This document shows, one piece after another, positions 23,087 to 31,618 of a stretch of DNA of 64,000 bases. The notes under the pieces were generated by a model. It was not told the origin of the DNA, did not search any database, and saw only the letters and a program-made list of their open reading frames with translations. Both the position numbers and the translations under genes were made by a program. Position 1 is the stretch's first letter, and every line of letters begins with the position of its first letter. Origin of the DNA: Micromonospora thermarum (GTDB lineage: Bacteria; Actinomycetota; Actinomycetes; Mycobacteriales; Micromonosporaceae); NCBI RefSeq assembly GCF_012034245.1, contig NZ_JAATEO010000025.1, positions 1 to 64,000 of the forward strand, read 5' to 3'.

Positions 23087-23887
23087 CTACCCGACGTCCC
23101 GCCCCTGCGACCACGCGCTCCGGTACAGCGTGCCCCGGCCGTACGGGTCGGGTACGCCGTCAGCGGGCGGAACGGACGACGGGAACTCGTCGTCAGGGCC
23201 GTTCGGCAGCACGCCCCCGGCCGTCCGCGACCGGCGCACCCGCGTGACGACGAACCACACGAGCCCCACCGCGCAGGCGACGATGACGATGTTCTGGAGG
23301 ATGCCGGCGTACCCCTCGACGAGATGCCAGTTGTCCCCGAGCAGGTAACCGGCCATGACGAACGTGGTGTTCCAGATGAGGCTGCCCAGCGTGGTGTAGA
23401 GGACGAAGGTCAGCACCGGCATCCGTTCCACGCCCGCCGGGATGGAGATCATGCTGCGGAAGATCGGGATCATCCGCCCGAAGAACACCGCCTTCACGCC
23501 GTGCCGGAGGAACCACTCCTCGGTGCGGTCCACGTCGCTCAGCTTCACCAGCGGCAGCCGGGCGGCGATGGCCCGCATCCGCTCCCGCCCGAGCGCCGCC
23601 CCGATGTAGTACAACGCCAGGGCGCCGAGCAGCGAGCCGAGCGTCGTCCAGAAGATCGCGCTGACCAGGCTCATCCGCCCCTGCCCGGCGACGAACCCGG
23701 CGAGCGGCAGGATCACCTCGCTGGGGATGGGCGGGAAGAGGTTCTCCAGGGCGACGGCCAGACCCGCGCCGGGCCCTCCGAGCCGTTCCACCAGGCCGGT
23801 GACGTACCCGACGAGGCCGTCCTGGGGTGGTGCGGCCTCGCCGGTGGCGGTGCCGACGGCGAGCAGGGCGTGCGCGGTTCCAGACAT
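23087..23887 (-). CDS. DedA-family (SNARE-associated) membrane protein
   Basis: The 266-residue integral membrane protein carries the DedA hallmarks: NLFPPIPSEVILPLAGFVAGQG (re-entrant loop with the essential Glu), YYIGAALGRERMR, FFGRMIPIFRSMISIPAGVERM (conserved Arg/Gly motif) and two C-terminal spans. DedA proteins are lipid-carrier flippases/scramblases or support membrane homeostasis. A polar tail of about 50 residues follows the last helix and faces the cytoplasm. It is monocistronic and divergent from the nitrilase-type gene. Confidence 0.93.
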   Translation of the reverse strand: MSGTAHALLAVGTATGEAAPPQDGLVGYVTGLVERLGGPGAGLAVALENLFPPIPSEVILPLAGFVAGQGRMSLVSAIFWTTLGSLLGALALYYIGAALGRERMRAIAARLPLVKLSDVDRTEEWFLRHGVKAVFFGRMIPIFRSMISIPAGVERMPVLTFVLYTTLGSLIWNTTFVMAGYLLGDNWHLVEGYAGILQNIVIVACAVGLVWFVVTRVRRSRTAGGVLPNGPDDEFPSSVPPADGVPDPYGRGTLYRSAWSQGRDVG

Positions 23888-23986
23888 GGGCTACACGCTA
23901 CGAACCCATCCTGAGAGCCGGCCGAGCGGGCGGCCCCGTTGGCGCGCCCCGATTATGCTGCGGAACTCCGGGAGAGGAGCCGCCCA

Positions 23987-24679
23987 GTGCGTACGCCCCT
24001 GCGCATCGCCGTCGCCCAACCGGCGTGCGAGCCGTACGACATCGCGGTCAACGCGGCCCGGCACGCCGACGCGGTCCGCGCGGCGGACGCCCGGGTCGTG
24101 GTCTTCCCGGAGTTGTCCCTGACCGGCTACCACCTGGACGCGCCGGTCCTCGACCCCGCCGATCCGGTGCTGGCGCCACTGGTCGAGGCGTGTGCCGCGA
24201 CGGGCGCGCTGGCCCTGGCCGGCGCGCCGGTCGCCGGGGACCACATCGCGACGCTGGCCGTCGACGGCGGCGGGGTGCGGGTGGCGTACCGGAAGATGTG
24301 GTTGGGCGGGACGGAACCGCGACGCTTCTCCCCGGGCGCCGCTCCGGCGGTGCTCGATGCGGACGGCTGGCGGCTGGGCCTGGCGATCTGCCGGGACACC
24401 GGGGTCGCGGAGCACGCCCGGCGCACCGCCGACACGGGGATCGAGGTGTACGCGGCGTCCGTCCTCGAGGCCGCCCCGGACGCGGCGGTGACCGACGAGC
24501 GGGCCTGTCGGATCGCCACGGCGCACCGCGTCCACGTGGCCGTCGCCAGCTTCGCCGGCTCGTCGGGCGAGGGCTACCCGCAGGCGGCCGGCCGATCGGC
24601 GATCTGGTCCCCGGACGGCACTGTGCTGGCGCGTGCCGGCGCGGCGACCGGCGACATCGCCCGGACGGTCCTGGGATGA
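23987..24679 (+). CDS. Carbon-nitrogen hydrolase (nitrilase superfamily)
   Basis: The 230-residue cytosolic enzyme has the Glu-Lys-Cys triad of the superfamily: Glu42 in VVFPELSLTGY, the lysine in VAYRKMWLGGTEPRRF and the cysteine in LGLAICRDTG. It should hydrolyse an amide or nitrile C-N bond; the substrate is unknown. The GTG at 23987 follows an AGGAG box with eight-base spacing and begins right before the first strand. The stop overlaps the next start by four bases (ATGA), so it is coupled to the APH-type kinase. Confidence 0.9.
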   Translation: MRTPLRIAVAQPACEPYDIAVNAARHADAVRAADARVVVFPELSLTGYHLDAPVLDPADPVLAPLVEACAATGALALAGAPVAGDHIATLAVDGGGVRVAYRKMWLGGTEPRRFSPGAAPAVLDADGWRLGLAICRDTGVAEHARRTADTGIEVYAASVLEAAPDAAVTDERACRIATAHRVHVAVASFAGSSGEGYPQAAGRSAIWSPDGTVLARAGAATGDIARTVLG

Positions 24680-25383
24680 GCCGGCGGTCCGGGCCGGCGC
24701 CCGCATCCGGGTACGACGCACCGCTGTCGTCGGGGTGCCGACCGCTCGCCTCCGGGCGGGACGCCGACGTGTACGCCCTCGACGGCGACCGCGTGCTGCG
24801 CCGCTACCGCTCCGGCGGGGACGTCGCCGCGGAGGCGGCGGTGATGACCCACCTGCACCGGCTCGGGTACCCGGTTCCGCGCGTACACCACGCCGCCGGC
24901 CCCGATCTGGTGCTGGACCGGCTGGTCGGGCCCACCCTGGCCCAGTCCGTCGTCATCGGCCGGACGGATGCTTGGTCCGCCGCCCGGATCCTGCTCGACC
25001 TGCTCGGCAGCCTGCACGCGCTGCCGACGCGCCGGGCGGCCGTCCCGGCTGACCGGATCCTGCACCTCGACCTGCATCCGGAGAACGTCATCCTGACCCC
25101 CGCGGGTCCGGTGGTGATCGACTGGCGCAACGCGAGGGAGGGCCGGCCCGGCCTGGATGTGGCGATGTCCGCGGTGATTCTCGGTGAGGTGGCCGCGGAC
25201 GGTGGCTCACCGCTGTGCCGACCGGCCCGGGAGTTGCTGGTCGCGTACCTGGCCCGGACCGGTCCGCTTCCGCTGCTGGACCAGGCGGTCGACCTGCGCC
25301 GCACCCTGGGCCCGCCGGGCGACGCCCGGCTCGCGGCGGCGGAGCTGATCCGGGCCCTCCACCCGACCGGACGCGAGAGGTGA
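24676..25383 (+). CDS. Aminoglycoside-phosphotransferase-like kinase
   Basis: The 235-residue protein has a compact APH/choline-kinase fold: a GRDADVYALDGDRVLRRY nucleotide loop, the catalytic HLDLHPENVILTPAGPVVIDWRNAREG region (Brenner-type HxD...N motif with DW in place of DFG) and a helical C-terminus. Such proteins phosphorylate small molecules, sugars or antibiotics. It is translationally coupled to the nitrilase-type gene, suggesting a two-step pathway on one metabolite. It is shorter than typical resistance enzymes, so metabolic kinase activity is the safer guess. Confidence 0.88.
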   Translation: MSRRSGPAPASGYDAPLSSGCRPLASGRDADVYALDGDRVLRRYRSGGDVAAEAAVMTHLHRLGYPVPRVHHAAGPDLVLDRLVGPTLAQSVVIGRTDAWSAARILLDLLGSLHALPTRRAAVPADRILHLDLHPENVILTPAGPVVIDWRNAREGRPGLDVAMSAVILGEVAADGGSPLCRPARELLVAYLARTGPLPLLDQAVDLRRTLGPPGDARLAAAELIRALHPTGRER

Positions 25384-25393
25384 CCTGCGACCG

Positions 25394-26836
25394 TCAGCCG
25401 TCGCCCCGGCCACTGCCGGTGTCGGCGAGCAGAGCGTCGAGCTGGGACGCCACCGTGGGGTCGAGCTTGCCGTCCTGGACGGCCTCGTCGAGGCGCTCGC
25501 GCAGCTTCTCGACCCGCTCGGCCCGGTCCCGCGGTCGGCGGCTCAGGTCGACGAGGTCCTTGCCCAGCTGCTCGGCGGTCTTGCGGTCGACGTCGCCCTG
25601 CGCGACCGCCAGCGCGAGCACCGCGGCGAACTCGGCGGCCACCTCCCGCAGGCCGACCGGCGCCGGCCCGACGGTGGTCGGCGGGGCGGCGGTGCTCGGC
25701 GCCGGCGAGCTGCTCGGCGCCTCGACCGGCACGGACGGCCCAGCGGTCGGGGCCCGGTCACCCCGGTTGCCGAGGACCAGCACGGCGACGGTCGCGACGA
25801 CCAGGGCGAGACCGGCGGCCACCAGGGCGGCGACGGGCCGGTCCGACCGTCGTGCGGGCGCCCGGGTCGGCACGGGCGACCATGGCCGGGCACCGTCGGG
25901 GGTGGCCGGGCGACGGTCGACCAGCGTGGGCGCGTGGGCGGGCGTCGGCGCGGCGACGGCCGGCAGGACCGCGGTGGGTGGGTTCGCGGGCGAGCTGGCG
26001 GGCCGCGTCGCACGGAGGTGGGCGGCGACCTGCGCGGCGGTGGGCCGGCGGGCCGGATCGGCGGCGAGGCAGGCCAGCGTGAGCTGCGCGACGTCGGCCG
26101 GCAGCCCGGGGACGGCCGGCGGTGGCACGGTGACGCCACGGGCGTGCACGTCGACCGCGTCCTCCCAGCTGTCCACCCGCAGCGGCGCCCGGCCGGTGAG
26201 CGTGCGGTAGAGCAGTGCGCCGAGGGCGTACACGTCGCTGGCCGGGTCCGGCGGGCCGGGCCGCATCCGCTCCGGGGCGAAGTACGCGGGTGTCCCCATC
26301 AGCAGCTCGCCGGTCTGGCCGGCGAGCGGATGGTCGGGGCCGGCCAGTGCGGCGATGCCGAAGTCGAGCACCTTCGCGCCGGTGGCGGTGAGCATGACGT
26401 TGCCGGGTTTGATGTCGCGGTGCACGACGCCGATCCGGTGGGCGTCGGCGAGCGCCCCGGCCACCTGCGCGGCCATCCGGACCGCCTCGGGCCACGGCAG
26501 CGGGCCGGCGGCCAGCCGGTCGGCGAGGTTGTGCCCCTCCACCAGCTCCATCACCAGGTACGGCACGACGGCACCACCGGTGAGGGTCGCCTCGCCGTAG
26601 TCGTACACCTGGGTCACGTGCGGGTGGCTCAGCCGGGCGGCGGCGCGGGCCTCGCGCTGGATGGTGGCCCGCAGCTGCGGATCGGTGGCCAGCTCGCCGG
26701 CGAGGGCCTTCACCGCCACCGGCCGGTGCAGCACCTCGTCGTCGGCGCGCCACACCTCGGACATCCCGCCGCGGCCGATGCGTTCGCGCAGGACGTACCG
26801 GTCGTGCAGGCGGAGGCTGGGCGTGAACGGCGACAT
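25394..26836 (-). CDS. Transmembrane serine/threonine protein kinase
   Basis: The 480-residue kinase has an N-terminal catalytic domain (about 15-275): GRGGMSEVWRADD (glycine loop), VAVKALAGE (ATP lysine), GVVHRDIKPGNVML (catalytic loop), VLDFGIAAL (DFG) and GTPAYFAPERM. After a Pro/Ala-rich juxtamembrane linker comes one membrane span (PVAALVAAGLALVVATVAVLVLG) and a small extracytoplasmic helical domain with Asp/Lys-rich heptads (LGKDLVDLSRRPRDRAERVEKL). It lacks PASTA repeats, so its signal is unknown. The ATG at 26836 gives the standard Hanks kinase N-terminus. Confidence 0.95.
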   Translation of the reverse strand: MSPFTPSLRLHDRYVLRERIGRGGMSEVWRADDEVLHRPVAVKALAGELATDPQLRATIQREARAAARLSHPHVTQVYDYGEATLTGGAVVPYLVMELVEGHNLADRLAAGPLPWPEAVRMAAQVAGALADAHRIGVVHRDIKPGNVMLTATGAKVLDFGIAALAGPDHPLAGQTGELLMGTPAYFAPERMRPGPPDPASDVYALGALLYRTLTGRAPLRVDSWEDAVDVHARGVTVPPPAVPGLPADVAQLTLACLAADPARRPTAAQVAAHLRATRPASSPANPPTAVLPAVAAPTPAHAPTLVDRRPATPDGARPWSPVPTRAPARRSDRPVAALVAAGLALVVATVAVLVLGNRGDRAPTAGPSVPVEAPSSSPAPSTAAPPTTVGPAPVGLREVAAEFAAVLALAVAQGDVDRKTAEQLGKDLVDLSRRPRDRAERVEKLRERLDEAVQDGKLDPTVASQLDALLADTGSGRGDG

Positions 26837-26971
26837 AGGTCTCCAGTCTGCCTGTTCGACGGTCGGCACGACCACCGACTACGCAGAGACCACGCCCGGT
26901 ACCGGCCGTGGTGACCGGATCATGCCTGAAGCGCCAACTCCCGGTGGCCGCGAAACACGGCCCCGGCGGGG

Positions 26972-27853
26972 TCACCGCGCGTACGGGTCGTCCAGGATCC
27001 GGCCGAGGATCTCGGGCGTGCGCTGCGGTGGCTCGGCCTCCTCGCAGAGCCGTTCCATCGCCATCGCGTAGTTCTCGAGGTCGTCCCGTTTGTCCAGGTA
27101 GAGCGCGGTGGTGAGTTGTTCGATGTACACGACGTCCGGCAGGTCGGCCTCACCGAACCGCAGGATCGTGAACGCGCCACCGGCGGCGGCGTGCCCACCC
27201 GCGGCGAACGGCATGATCTGGAGCCGGACGTTCGGCGCCTTGGTCGCCTCGATCAGTGCCGTCACCTGGTCGCGCATCACCTCCGGGCCGCCGATCGGCC
27301 GGCGCAACGCCGCCTCGTCCACGACGGCCCACAGCTGGGGCGGGTTCTCCCGGCGCAGCAGGCGCTGCCGCTGCATGCGCAGCCCGACGCGCCGGTCGAT
27401 CTCCGCCGGCGTGGCCCGCCCGTGGCCGAGGAGCACCACGGCCCGCGCGTACGCCGGCGTCTGCAACAGGCCGGGCACGAACTGGACCTCGTACGTCCGG
27501 ATCAGGGACGCGGCGGCCTCCAACCCCAGGTACGCCTGGAACCACGACGGCAGCACGTCGCCGTACCGGTGCCACCAGCCGGGGCTGTTCGCGTCCCGGG
27601 CGAGCTTGAGCAGCGCCTCCCGCTCCTGCGGCTCGGTGACCCCGTAGAGCGTGAGCAGGTCGGCGACGTCCCGCTCCTTGAAGCCGACCCGCCCCAGCTC
27701 CATCCGGCTGATCTTCGACTCCGAGGCGCGGATCTCCCAGCCGGCGCCCTCGCGGGTCACCCCGCTGGACTCGCGCAGCCGGCGCAGCTGGGCGCCGAGC
27801 AGCATGCGCAGGACGGTGGGGCCGGTCGCCGGACCGCCCTCGGCGGGAACCAT
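26972..27853 (-). CDS. XRE-family regulator with DUF5753 domain
   Basis: The 293-residue protein has an N-terminal helix-turn-helix (LRRLRESSGVTREGAGWEIRASESKISRMELGRV) and a DUF5753 domain (GWWHRYGDVLPSWFQAYLGLEAAASLIRTYEVQFVPGLLQTPAYARAV ... EIDRRVGLRMQRQRLL ... VYIEQLTTALYLD). These WhiJ/AbaA-orfA-like regulators are actinomycete-specific and usually pair with a small DUF397 protein, found here 135 bases upstream on the same strand. They affect development and antibiotic production. ATG 27853 was chosen; an alternative in-frame ATG lies at 27883. Confidence 0.93.
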   Translation of the reverse strand: MVPAEGGPATGPTVLRMLLGAQLRRLRESSGVTREGAGWEIRASESKISRMELGRVGFKERDVADLLTLYGVTEPQEREALLKLARDANSPGWWHRYGDVLPSWFQAYLGLEAAASLIRTYEVQFVPGLLQTPAYARAVVLLGHGRATPAEIDRRVGLRMQRQRLLRRENPPQLWAVVDEAALRRPIGGPEVMRDQVTALIEATKAPNVRLQIMPFAAGGHAAAGGAFTILRFGEADLPDVVYIEQLTTALYLDKRDDLENYAMAMERLCEEAEPPQRTPEILGRILDDPYAR

Positions 27854-27988
27854 CGCCACTGCCGACCCTCCGCACGCCACCATGCCCGTCGGGCAGCCGA
27901 ACCCGACCGGGGTGTAAGCATGCCATGGACGGTCAGTGAGGTGAATGCCTCCGGCGAGGCGAATCGGGCCCGGTCACGGGACGGCCGG

Positions 27989-28228
27989 TCAGCGGATCAG
28001 GTGGTCGAAGTCGCCGTCGCGGGCGCCGAGCACGAAGGCCGCGATCTCGTCCACTGTGTAGATGAGAGCGGGCCCGTCGGGGTGCCGGGAGTTGCGGACC
28101 GCGATGCCCGCCCCGCCGGGCAGCTCGGCCAGCTCGACGCAGTTGCCGCTGGGGTTGCTGCGTCGGCTCTTCTGCCACCGCAGCGGCGGCAACTGGTTGG
28201 TGGGAACGCCGTTCGGTGGCTGCTGCAT
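27989..28228 (-). CDS. DUF397 domain protein
   Basis: The 79-residue protein is a single DUF397 domain: LRWQKSRRSNPSGNCVELAEL, then IAVRNSRHPDGPALIYTVDEIAAFVLGARDGDFDHLI. It partners the downstream XRE/DUF5753 regulator, a combination thought to act as an antitoxin-like or co-regulator pair in streptomycetes. A GAAGAGAAAG ribosome site supports ATG 28228. The region upstream holds a cluster of TGCA half-sites that may be the operator of the pair. Confidence 0.93.
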   Translation of the reverse strand: MQQPPNGVPTNQLPPLRWQKSRRSNPSGNCVELAELPGGAGIAVRNSRHPDGPALIYTVDEIAAFVLGARDGDFDHLIR

Positions 28229-28301
28229 GTGCGTCTTTCTCTTCACGCACCCGCTCGCACCGGGACCGGTGGAGGCGTCGCGAATGGACGGAGGGGCTTC
28301 C

Positions 28302-28330
28302 TGCACGTGCATCTGCTATTGCATCTGCAT
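28302..28330 (-). promoter_or_regulatory. TGCA half-site cluster upstream of the DUF397/XRE pair
   Basis: The palindrome TGCACGTGCA (28302-28311) runs into two copies of TGCATCTGC at 28308-28316 and 28320-28328, 12 bases apart. The cluster sits 74-102 bases upstream of the DUF397 start, a suitable place for autoregulation by the XRE protein. Confidence 0.45.
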
Positions 28331-28468
28331 TGGACAGCGAGCATGATAACCGACGTGTGCGGTGCCGATCCGCTCACGGACAGTCACCTCAACCTGGGCT
28401 GCCACCAGGAAAACAAGGGTGTCGGTGACCGCCGGCCGGGCCGGGGCGTCAGCGTGACGGGAGGGCTC

Positions 28469-29116
28469 GTGCCGGATCCGTTGACCCTCGCGTCCGGCAT
28501 CTGCGCCGCGGGGGCCCTCGTCTCGTCCTGGCAGCTGCACCGCCGGGCGGTCCGGGCCGAAGCCGAGCTCAGCGTGCTGCAGGCCGAACTCGCCGCCGAG
28601 CGCCACGCGGCGAGCCACGACCCGCTGACCGGCCTGCCCAACCGGCGCGCCTTCTACCGGCTGGCCGCCGCGGTGCTGACCGGGGCGGCCGGCCGGCCCG
28701 TCATCGCCGTCGTCCTCGACCTCGACGACTTCAAGCAGATCAACGACCGGTACGGGCACGCCGCCGGCGACCAGGTGCTGGTCAGCGTCGCCCAGCGGTT
28801 CGCCGCCTTCGCCGGGGGCGACCCGGTGGCCCGGCTCGGCGGCGACGAGTTCGCCGGGCTGCTGACCACGCCGGGCGTGGACCGACGGTGGATCGAGCAC
28901 GCCACCCGGCGACTCCGCGATGTCCTCGCCGCGCCGATCCCCCTGCGCGGGCTGACCATCCGGGTGACGGCCTCGGTCGGCCTGGCGCCGGTCACCGGTC
29001 CGGGCCAGCTGACCGAGGCGCTGGACCAGGCCGACGCGGCGATGTACCGGGCGAAGAGCGTCGCGTCCGCCCGCCCGCGCCGCCAGCTCGACAGCGCGGG
29101 CGCGGCCGACCGCTGA
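28469..29116 (+). CDS. GGDEF-domain diguanylate cyclase
   Basis: The 215-residue protein has one N-terminal hydrophobic helix (LTLASGICAAGALVSSW), a short coiled-coil linker (RAEAELSVLQAELAAERHAA) and a full GGDEF domain: HDPLTGLPNRRAFYRL, VLDLDDFKQINDRYGHAAGD, RLGGDEFAGLL (active-site GGDEF) and TASVGLAPV...ADAAMYRAK. It should make cyclic di-GMP. No classical RxxD inhibitory site appears five residues before GGDEF, so feedback inhibition is doubtful. The GTG at 28469 has a GGGAGGG box; another GTG lies at 28454. Confidence 0.92.
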   Translation: MPDPLTLASGICAAGALVSSWQLHRRAVRAEAELSVLQAELAAERHAASHDPLTGLPNRRAFYRLAAAVLTGAAGRPVIAVVLDLDDFKQINDRYGHAAGDQVLVSVAQRFAAFAGGDPVARLGGDEFAGLLTTPGVDRRWIEHATRRLRDVLAAPIPLRGLTIRVTASVGLAPVTGPGQLTEALDQADAAMYRAKSVASARPRRQLDSAGAADR

Positions 29117-29162
29117 CCGACGGCGCCGGCAGGCAGCGGTACGACCTCCGCTGGTGGACGCC

Positions 29163-29645
29163 CTACCGCCAGCCGTAGCCGGCGCGCAGCGCCCGGGCCA
29201 CCCGGTCGAAGCGTTCCCGGTCGAGCACGGCCCCCTCGCGGCGGATGCTGTCCTCGCGCATGGTCAGCACCCGGTCCAGGCGCACCCAGCTCCGACGGCT
29301 GGACCGGTCCCAGCCGCCCGCCCCGAGTGCCAGCCAGTGCCGCTGCCCGTCGCGCTCGTCCTGGCTGGAGAGCATCAGCCCGAACAACGTCCGGCTGTGC
29401 CGGCCCACCACCAGCACCGGCCGGTCCTTGCCCTGGCGGGGGTCGTCCTCGTACGGCACCCAGGTCCAGACGATCTCCCCCGGGTCGGCGTGCCCGTCCA
29501 GCTCCGGGGCGTACGCGAGCTGGCGACGTTGCAGCGCGGCGACCTGGCGCCGGCGCGCGACCTGGGCCGGGGCGGGGCCCGGGCGTCGCGGGGTCGGGAT
29601 GACGGTGCCGAGGCGCGCGGCCACACTGCGGAGAAGACCTGCCAC
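29163..29645 (-). CDS. PemK/MazF-like toxin-fold protein
   Basis: The 160-residue protein carries a PemK/MazF-like core: PGEIVWTWVPYEDDPRQGKDRPVLVVGRHSRTLFGLMLSSQD, followed by a WLALGAG...SWVRLDRVLTM region. MazF toxins cleave RNA, but the many actinobacterial members with a long basic N-terminus and no antitoxin are of unknown activity. No antitoxin ORF is adjacent. The start is placed at GTG 29645 (VAGLLRSVAARLG); an upstream ATG at 29702 would add 19 low-complexity residues. Confidence 0.8.
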   Translation of the reverse strand: MAGLLRSVAARLGTVIPTPRRPGPAPAQVARRRQVAALQRRQLAYAPELDGHADPGEIVWTWVPYEDDPRQGKDRPVLVVGRHSRTLFGLMLSSQDERDGQRHWLALGAGGWDRSSRRSWVRLDRVLTMREDSIRREGAVLDRERFDRVARALRAGYGWR

Positions 29646-29786
29646 GGCCGGCAGCCTAACGCCTGCCCGTCCCGTGCCACGGCCGAGGGAACACCGGCGC
29701 ACCGAGCTGGACGATCACGCCGGCACCGGCCAGGATCGGGCCATGCCCGTCGCCGTGCACCTGATCTCCCCGTTGGGAACCGCGTC

Positions 29787-30302
29787 GTGAACGGGCTGCC
29801 GGACGACTATCCGGTCGTCGAGCGGCGCGCGGTACGGCTGGTGGTGCTCGACGTCGACGGACGGGTGCTGCTGTTCCACACCCGCGACCCGGAGCACCCG
29901 CGGCTCGGCACGTGGTGGGAGCTGCCGGGCGGCGGGATGGACCCCGGCGAGACGTACCTCGACACGGCCGCCCGGGAGCTGCGGGAGGAGACCGGCATCG
30001 TGGTCGACCCCGCCCTGGTCGGGGCGCCGACCTGGCGACGGCGGGCCAGCTTCCTGCACCGCCACCGCCGGCACCTCCAGGACGAGGTGGTCGTCCCGGT
30101 CCGGCTCGCCGTACCCGGCCCGGACGTCGACGAGACGCACCGGCTCGCGTACGAGCGGGAGGACTACTTCGGCTTCCGGTGGTGGCGGGTGGCCGACGTG
30201 ACGACCGGCGACGGGCGCTTCTACCCGGGACGGCTGCCCGACCTGCTCCCCGCTTTTCTGGCCGGGGAGCGGATCGACGAACCGTTCGAGCTCTGGTCGT
30301 GA
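29787..30302 (+). CDS. Nudix hydrolase
   Basis: The 171-residue cytosolic protein contains a complete Nudix box, GGGMDPGETYLDTAARELREETGIV, preceded by WWELPG. It cleaves a nucleoside diphosphate linked to another group, possibly an oxidised nucleotide or sugar nucleotide; the exact substrate is not readable. The C-terminal FGFRWWRVADVTTGDGRFYPGRLPDLLPAFL segment is common in actinobacterial housekeeping Nudix enzymes. The start is GTG 29787; 31 bases separate its stop from the serpin-like gene on the same strand. Confidence 0.92.
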   Translation: MNGLPDDYPVVERRAVRLVVLDVDGRVLLFHTRDPEHPRLGTWWELPGGGMDPGETYLDTAARELREETGIVVDPALVGAPTWRRRASFLHRHRRHLQDEVVVPVRLAVPGPDVDETHRLAYEREDYFGFRWWRVADVTTGDGRFYPGRLPDLLPAFLAGERIDEPFELWS

Positions 30303-30333
30303 CGGGACCGCCGTCCCCGGGCACAGTGGAGCG

Positions 30334-31575
30334 ATGACCGACATCCCCGCCTGCGTGGCCCGGTACGCCGAACGGCTGCACAACGTCCTCGGCGGAAGCC
30401 ACCACGTGGCCTCCCCGCTGGGCGCCTGGCTGCTGCTCGCCCTGGTCGCGCCGGCCGCCACCGGCACCGCCCGGGCCGACCTCGCGGAGGCGCTCGGCAC
30501 CGACGCGGACGCCGCGGCCGGTGCCGCCCGCGCGCTGCTGGCCGACCCGCACCCCCTGGTCGGCGCCGCGACCGGCCTCTGGCAGGCCAGCGGGGTCGAC
30601 TCGCCCGGGCTGGCGTCCTGGCGGGCGGCCCTGCCATCGTCGACGCAGACCGGCCCCCTGCCCGACCAGGCCACCCTCGACGCCTGGGCGCGCGAGCACA
30701 GCCTCGGCCTGATCGAACGGTTCCCGCTGGAGGTCCGGCCGGCCGTGCTGCTCGTGCTGGCCAGCGCGCTCGCCACGCGGGTGTCCTGGGCGGAGCCGTT
30801 CCAGGTGACCGGAGTGGAGGCGCTCGGCCGGGGCAGCGCCTGGGCCGGCCGGCTGCGGCGGGTGTTGCGTACCCCCTCGTACGGCCACCGGGCGTGGATC
30901 GCGGCGACCGGCCGGGCCGGGGACGTGATCGTGCACGCCGCGCCCGCCCGGCCCGCGACCGAGGGCGGGCCGGGGCTGTTGGTGGTCTCGGTGGCCGGGC
31001 CGGCCGACGTACCGCGCGGTGACGTGCTCGCCGCCGCCCACGAGCAGGCCGCCCACGCGCTCGACGGGGACGAGCCGGCCGGCCGGCGCTCGCTGTACGA
31101 CATCCCGCTGGGCGAGGCTCCGCTGTGGACGCTGCGGGAGGAGACGGTACGCACGTTCGCGGCCCGGGACGAGCGCCTCGAAGCGGTGCTCCCCTGCTGG
31201 TCGGCCGAGAGCCACCACGGCCTGACCGCACCGGCGCTCGGTTTCCCGGCGGCAGCGGAGGCCTTCCGCGGGCTCCTGGCCAGGCCCGACCTCGACGTCG
31301 AGGCGGCTCAGGCCGCCGCCGCCCGGTACGGCCGCTACGGCTTCGAGGCCGCCGCGGTCACCGGGTTCGCCATGGCGGTCGCCCTGCCGCCGGAGCAGGT
31401 ACGGCGCACCGCCGAGCTGCGCTTCGGCCACCCGTACGCGGTGGTGGCCGTCGCGACGGACGAGCGGTCCGGCAGGCCCGGCCCGTGGCACGGCCTGCCG
31501 GTCTTCTCCGCCTGGGTAGCCGAACCGGAGGACCTGCCCGAGGCCGACGCGGCCGACCCGCCGGACGCCTGGTAG
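30334..31575 (+). CDS. Serpin-like protein (predicted intracellular)
   Basis: The 413-residue length and several landmarks fit the serpin fold: an N-terminal helix pair followed by ASPLGAWLLLALVAPAATG (compare SPLSIxxALxxLxxGA), a hinge-like YGFEAAAVTGFAMAVALPP segment before a short loop, and the C-terminal FGHPYAVVAV...GLPVFSAWVAEP, like the serpin FxADHPFLFxI...FxGRVxxP end. There is no signal peptide, so it would be cytosolic. Reactive-loop residues near 350-365 are not typical inhibitory ones, and inhibition is unproven. It could be a non-inhibitory serpin relative. Confidence 0.6.
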   Translation: MTDIPACVARYAERLHNVLGGSHHVASPLGAWLLLALVAPAATGTARADLAEALGTDADAAAGAARALLADPHPLVGAATGLWQASGVDSPGLASWRAALPSSTQTGPLPDQATLDAWAREHSLGLIERFPLEVRPAVLLVLASALATRVSWAEPFQVTGVEALGRGSAWAGRLRRVLRTPSYGHRAWIAATGRAGDVIVHAAPARPATEGGPGLLVVSVAGPADVPRGDVLAAAHEQAAHALDGDEPAGRRSLYDIPLGEAPLWTLREETVRTFAARDERLEAVLPCWSAESHHGLTAPALGFPAAAEAFRGLLARPDLDVEAAQAAAARYGRYGFEAAAVTGFAMAVALPPEQVRRTAELRFGHPYAVVAVATDERSGRPGPWHGLPVFSAWVAEPEDLPEADAADPPDAW

Positions 31576-31597
31576 CCGGTGGCGGGGAGCGGTGGCG

Positions 31598-31618
31598 CCG
31601 GCGGACCCGGGCCGCCGG
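31598..31618. terminator. Bidirectional hairpin between serpin-like and DUF2267 genes
   Basis: CCGGCGG (31598-31604) and CCGCCGG (31612-31618) with a seven-base loop lie between the convergent stops at 31575 and 31619. Confidence 0.5.
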
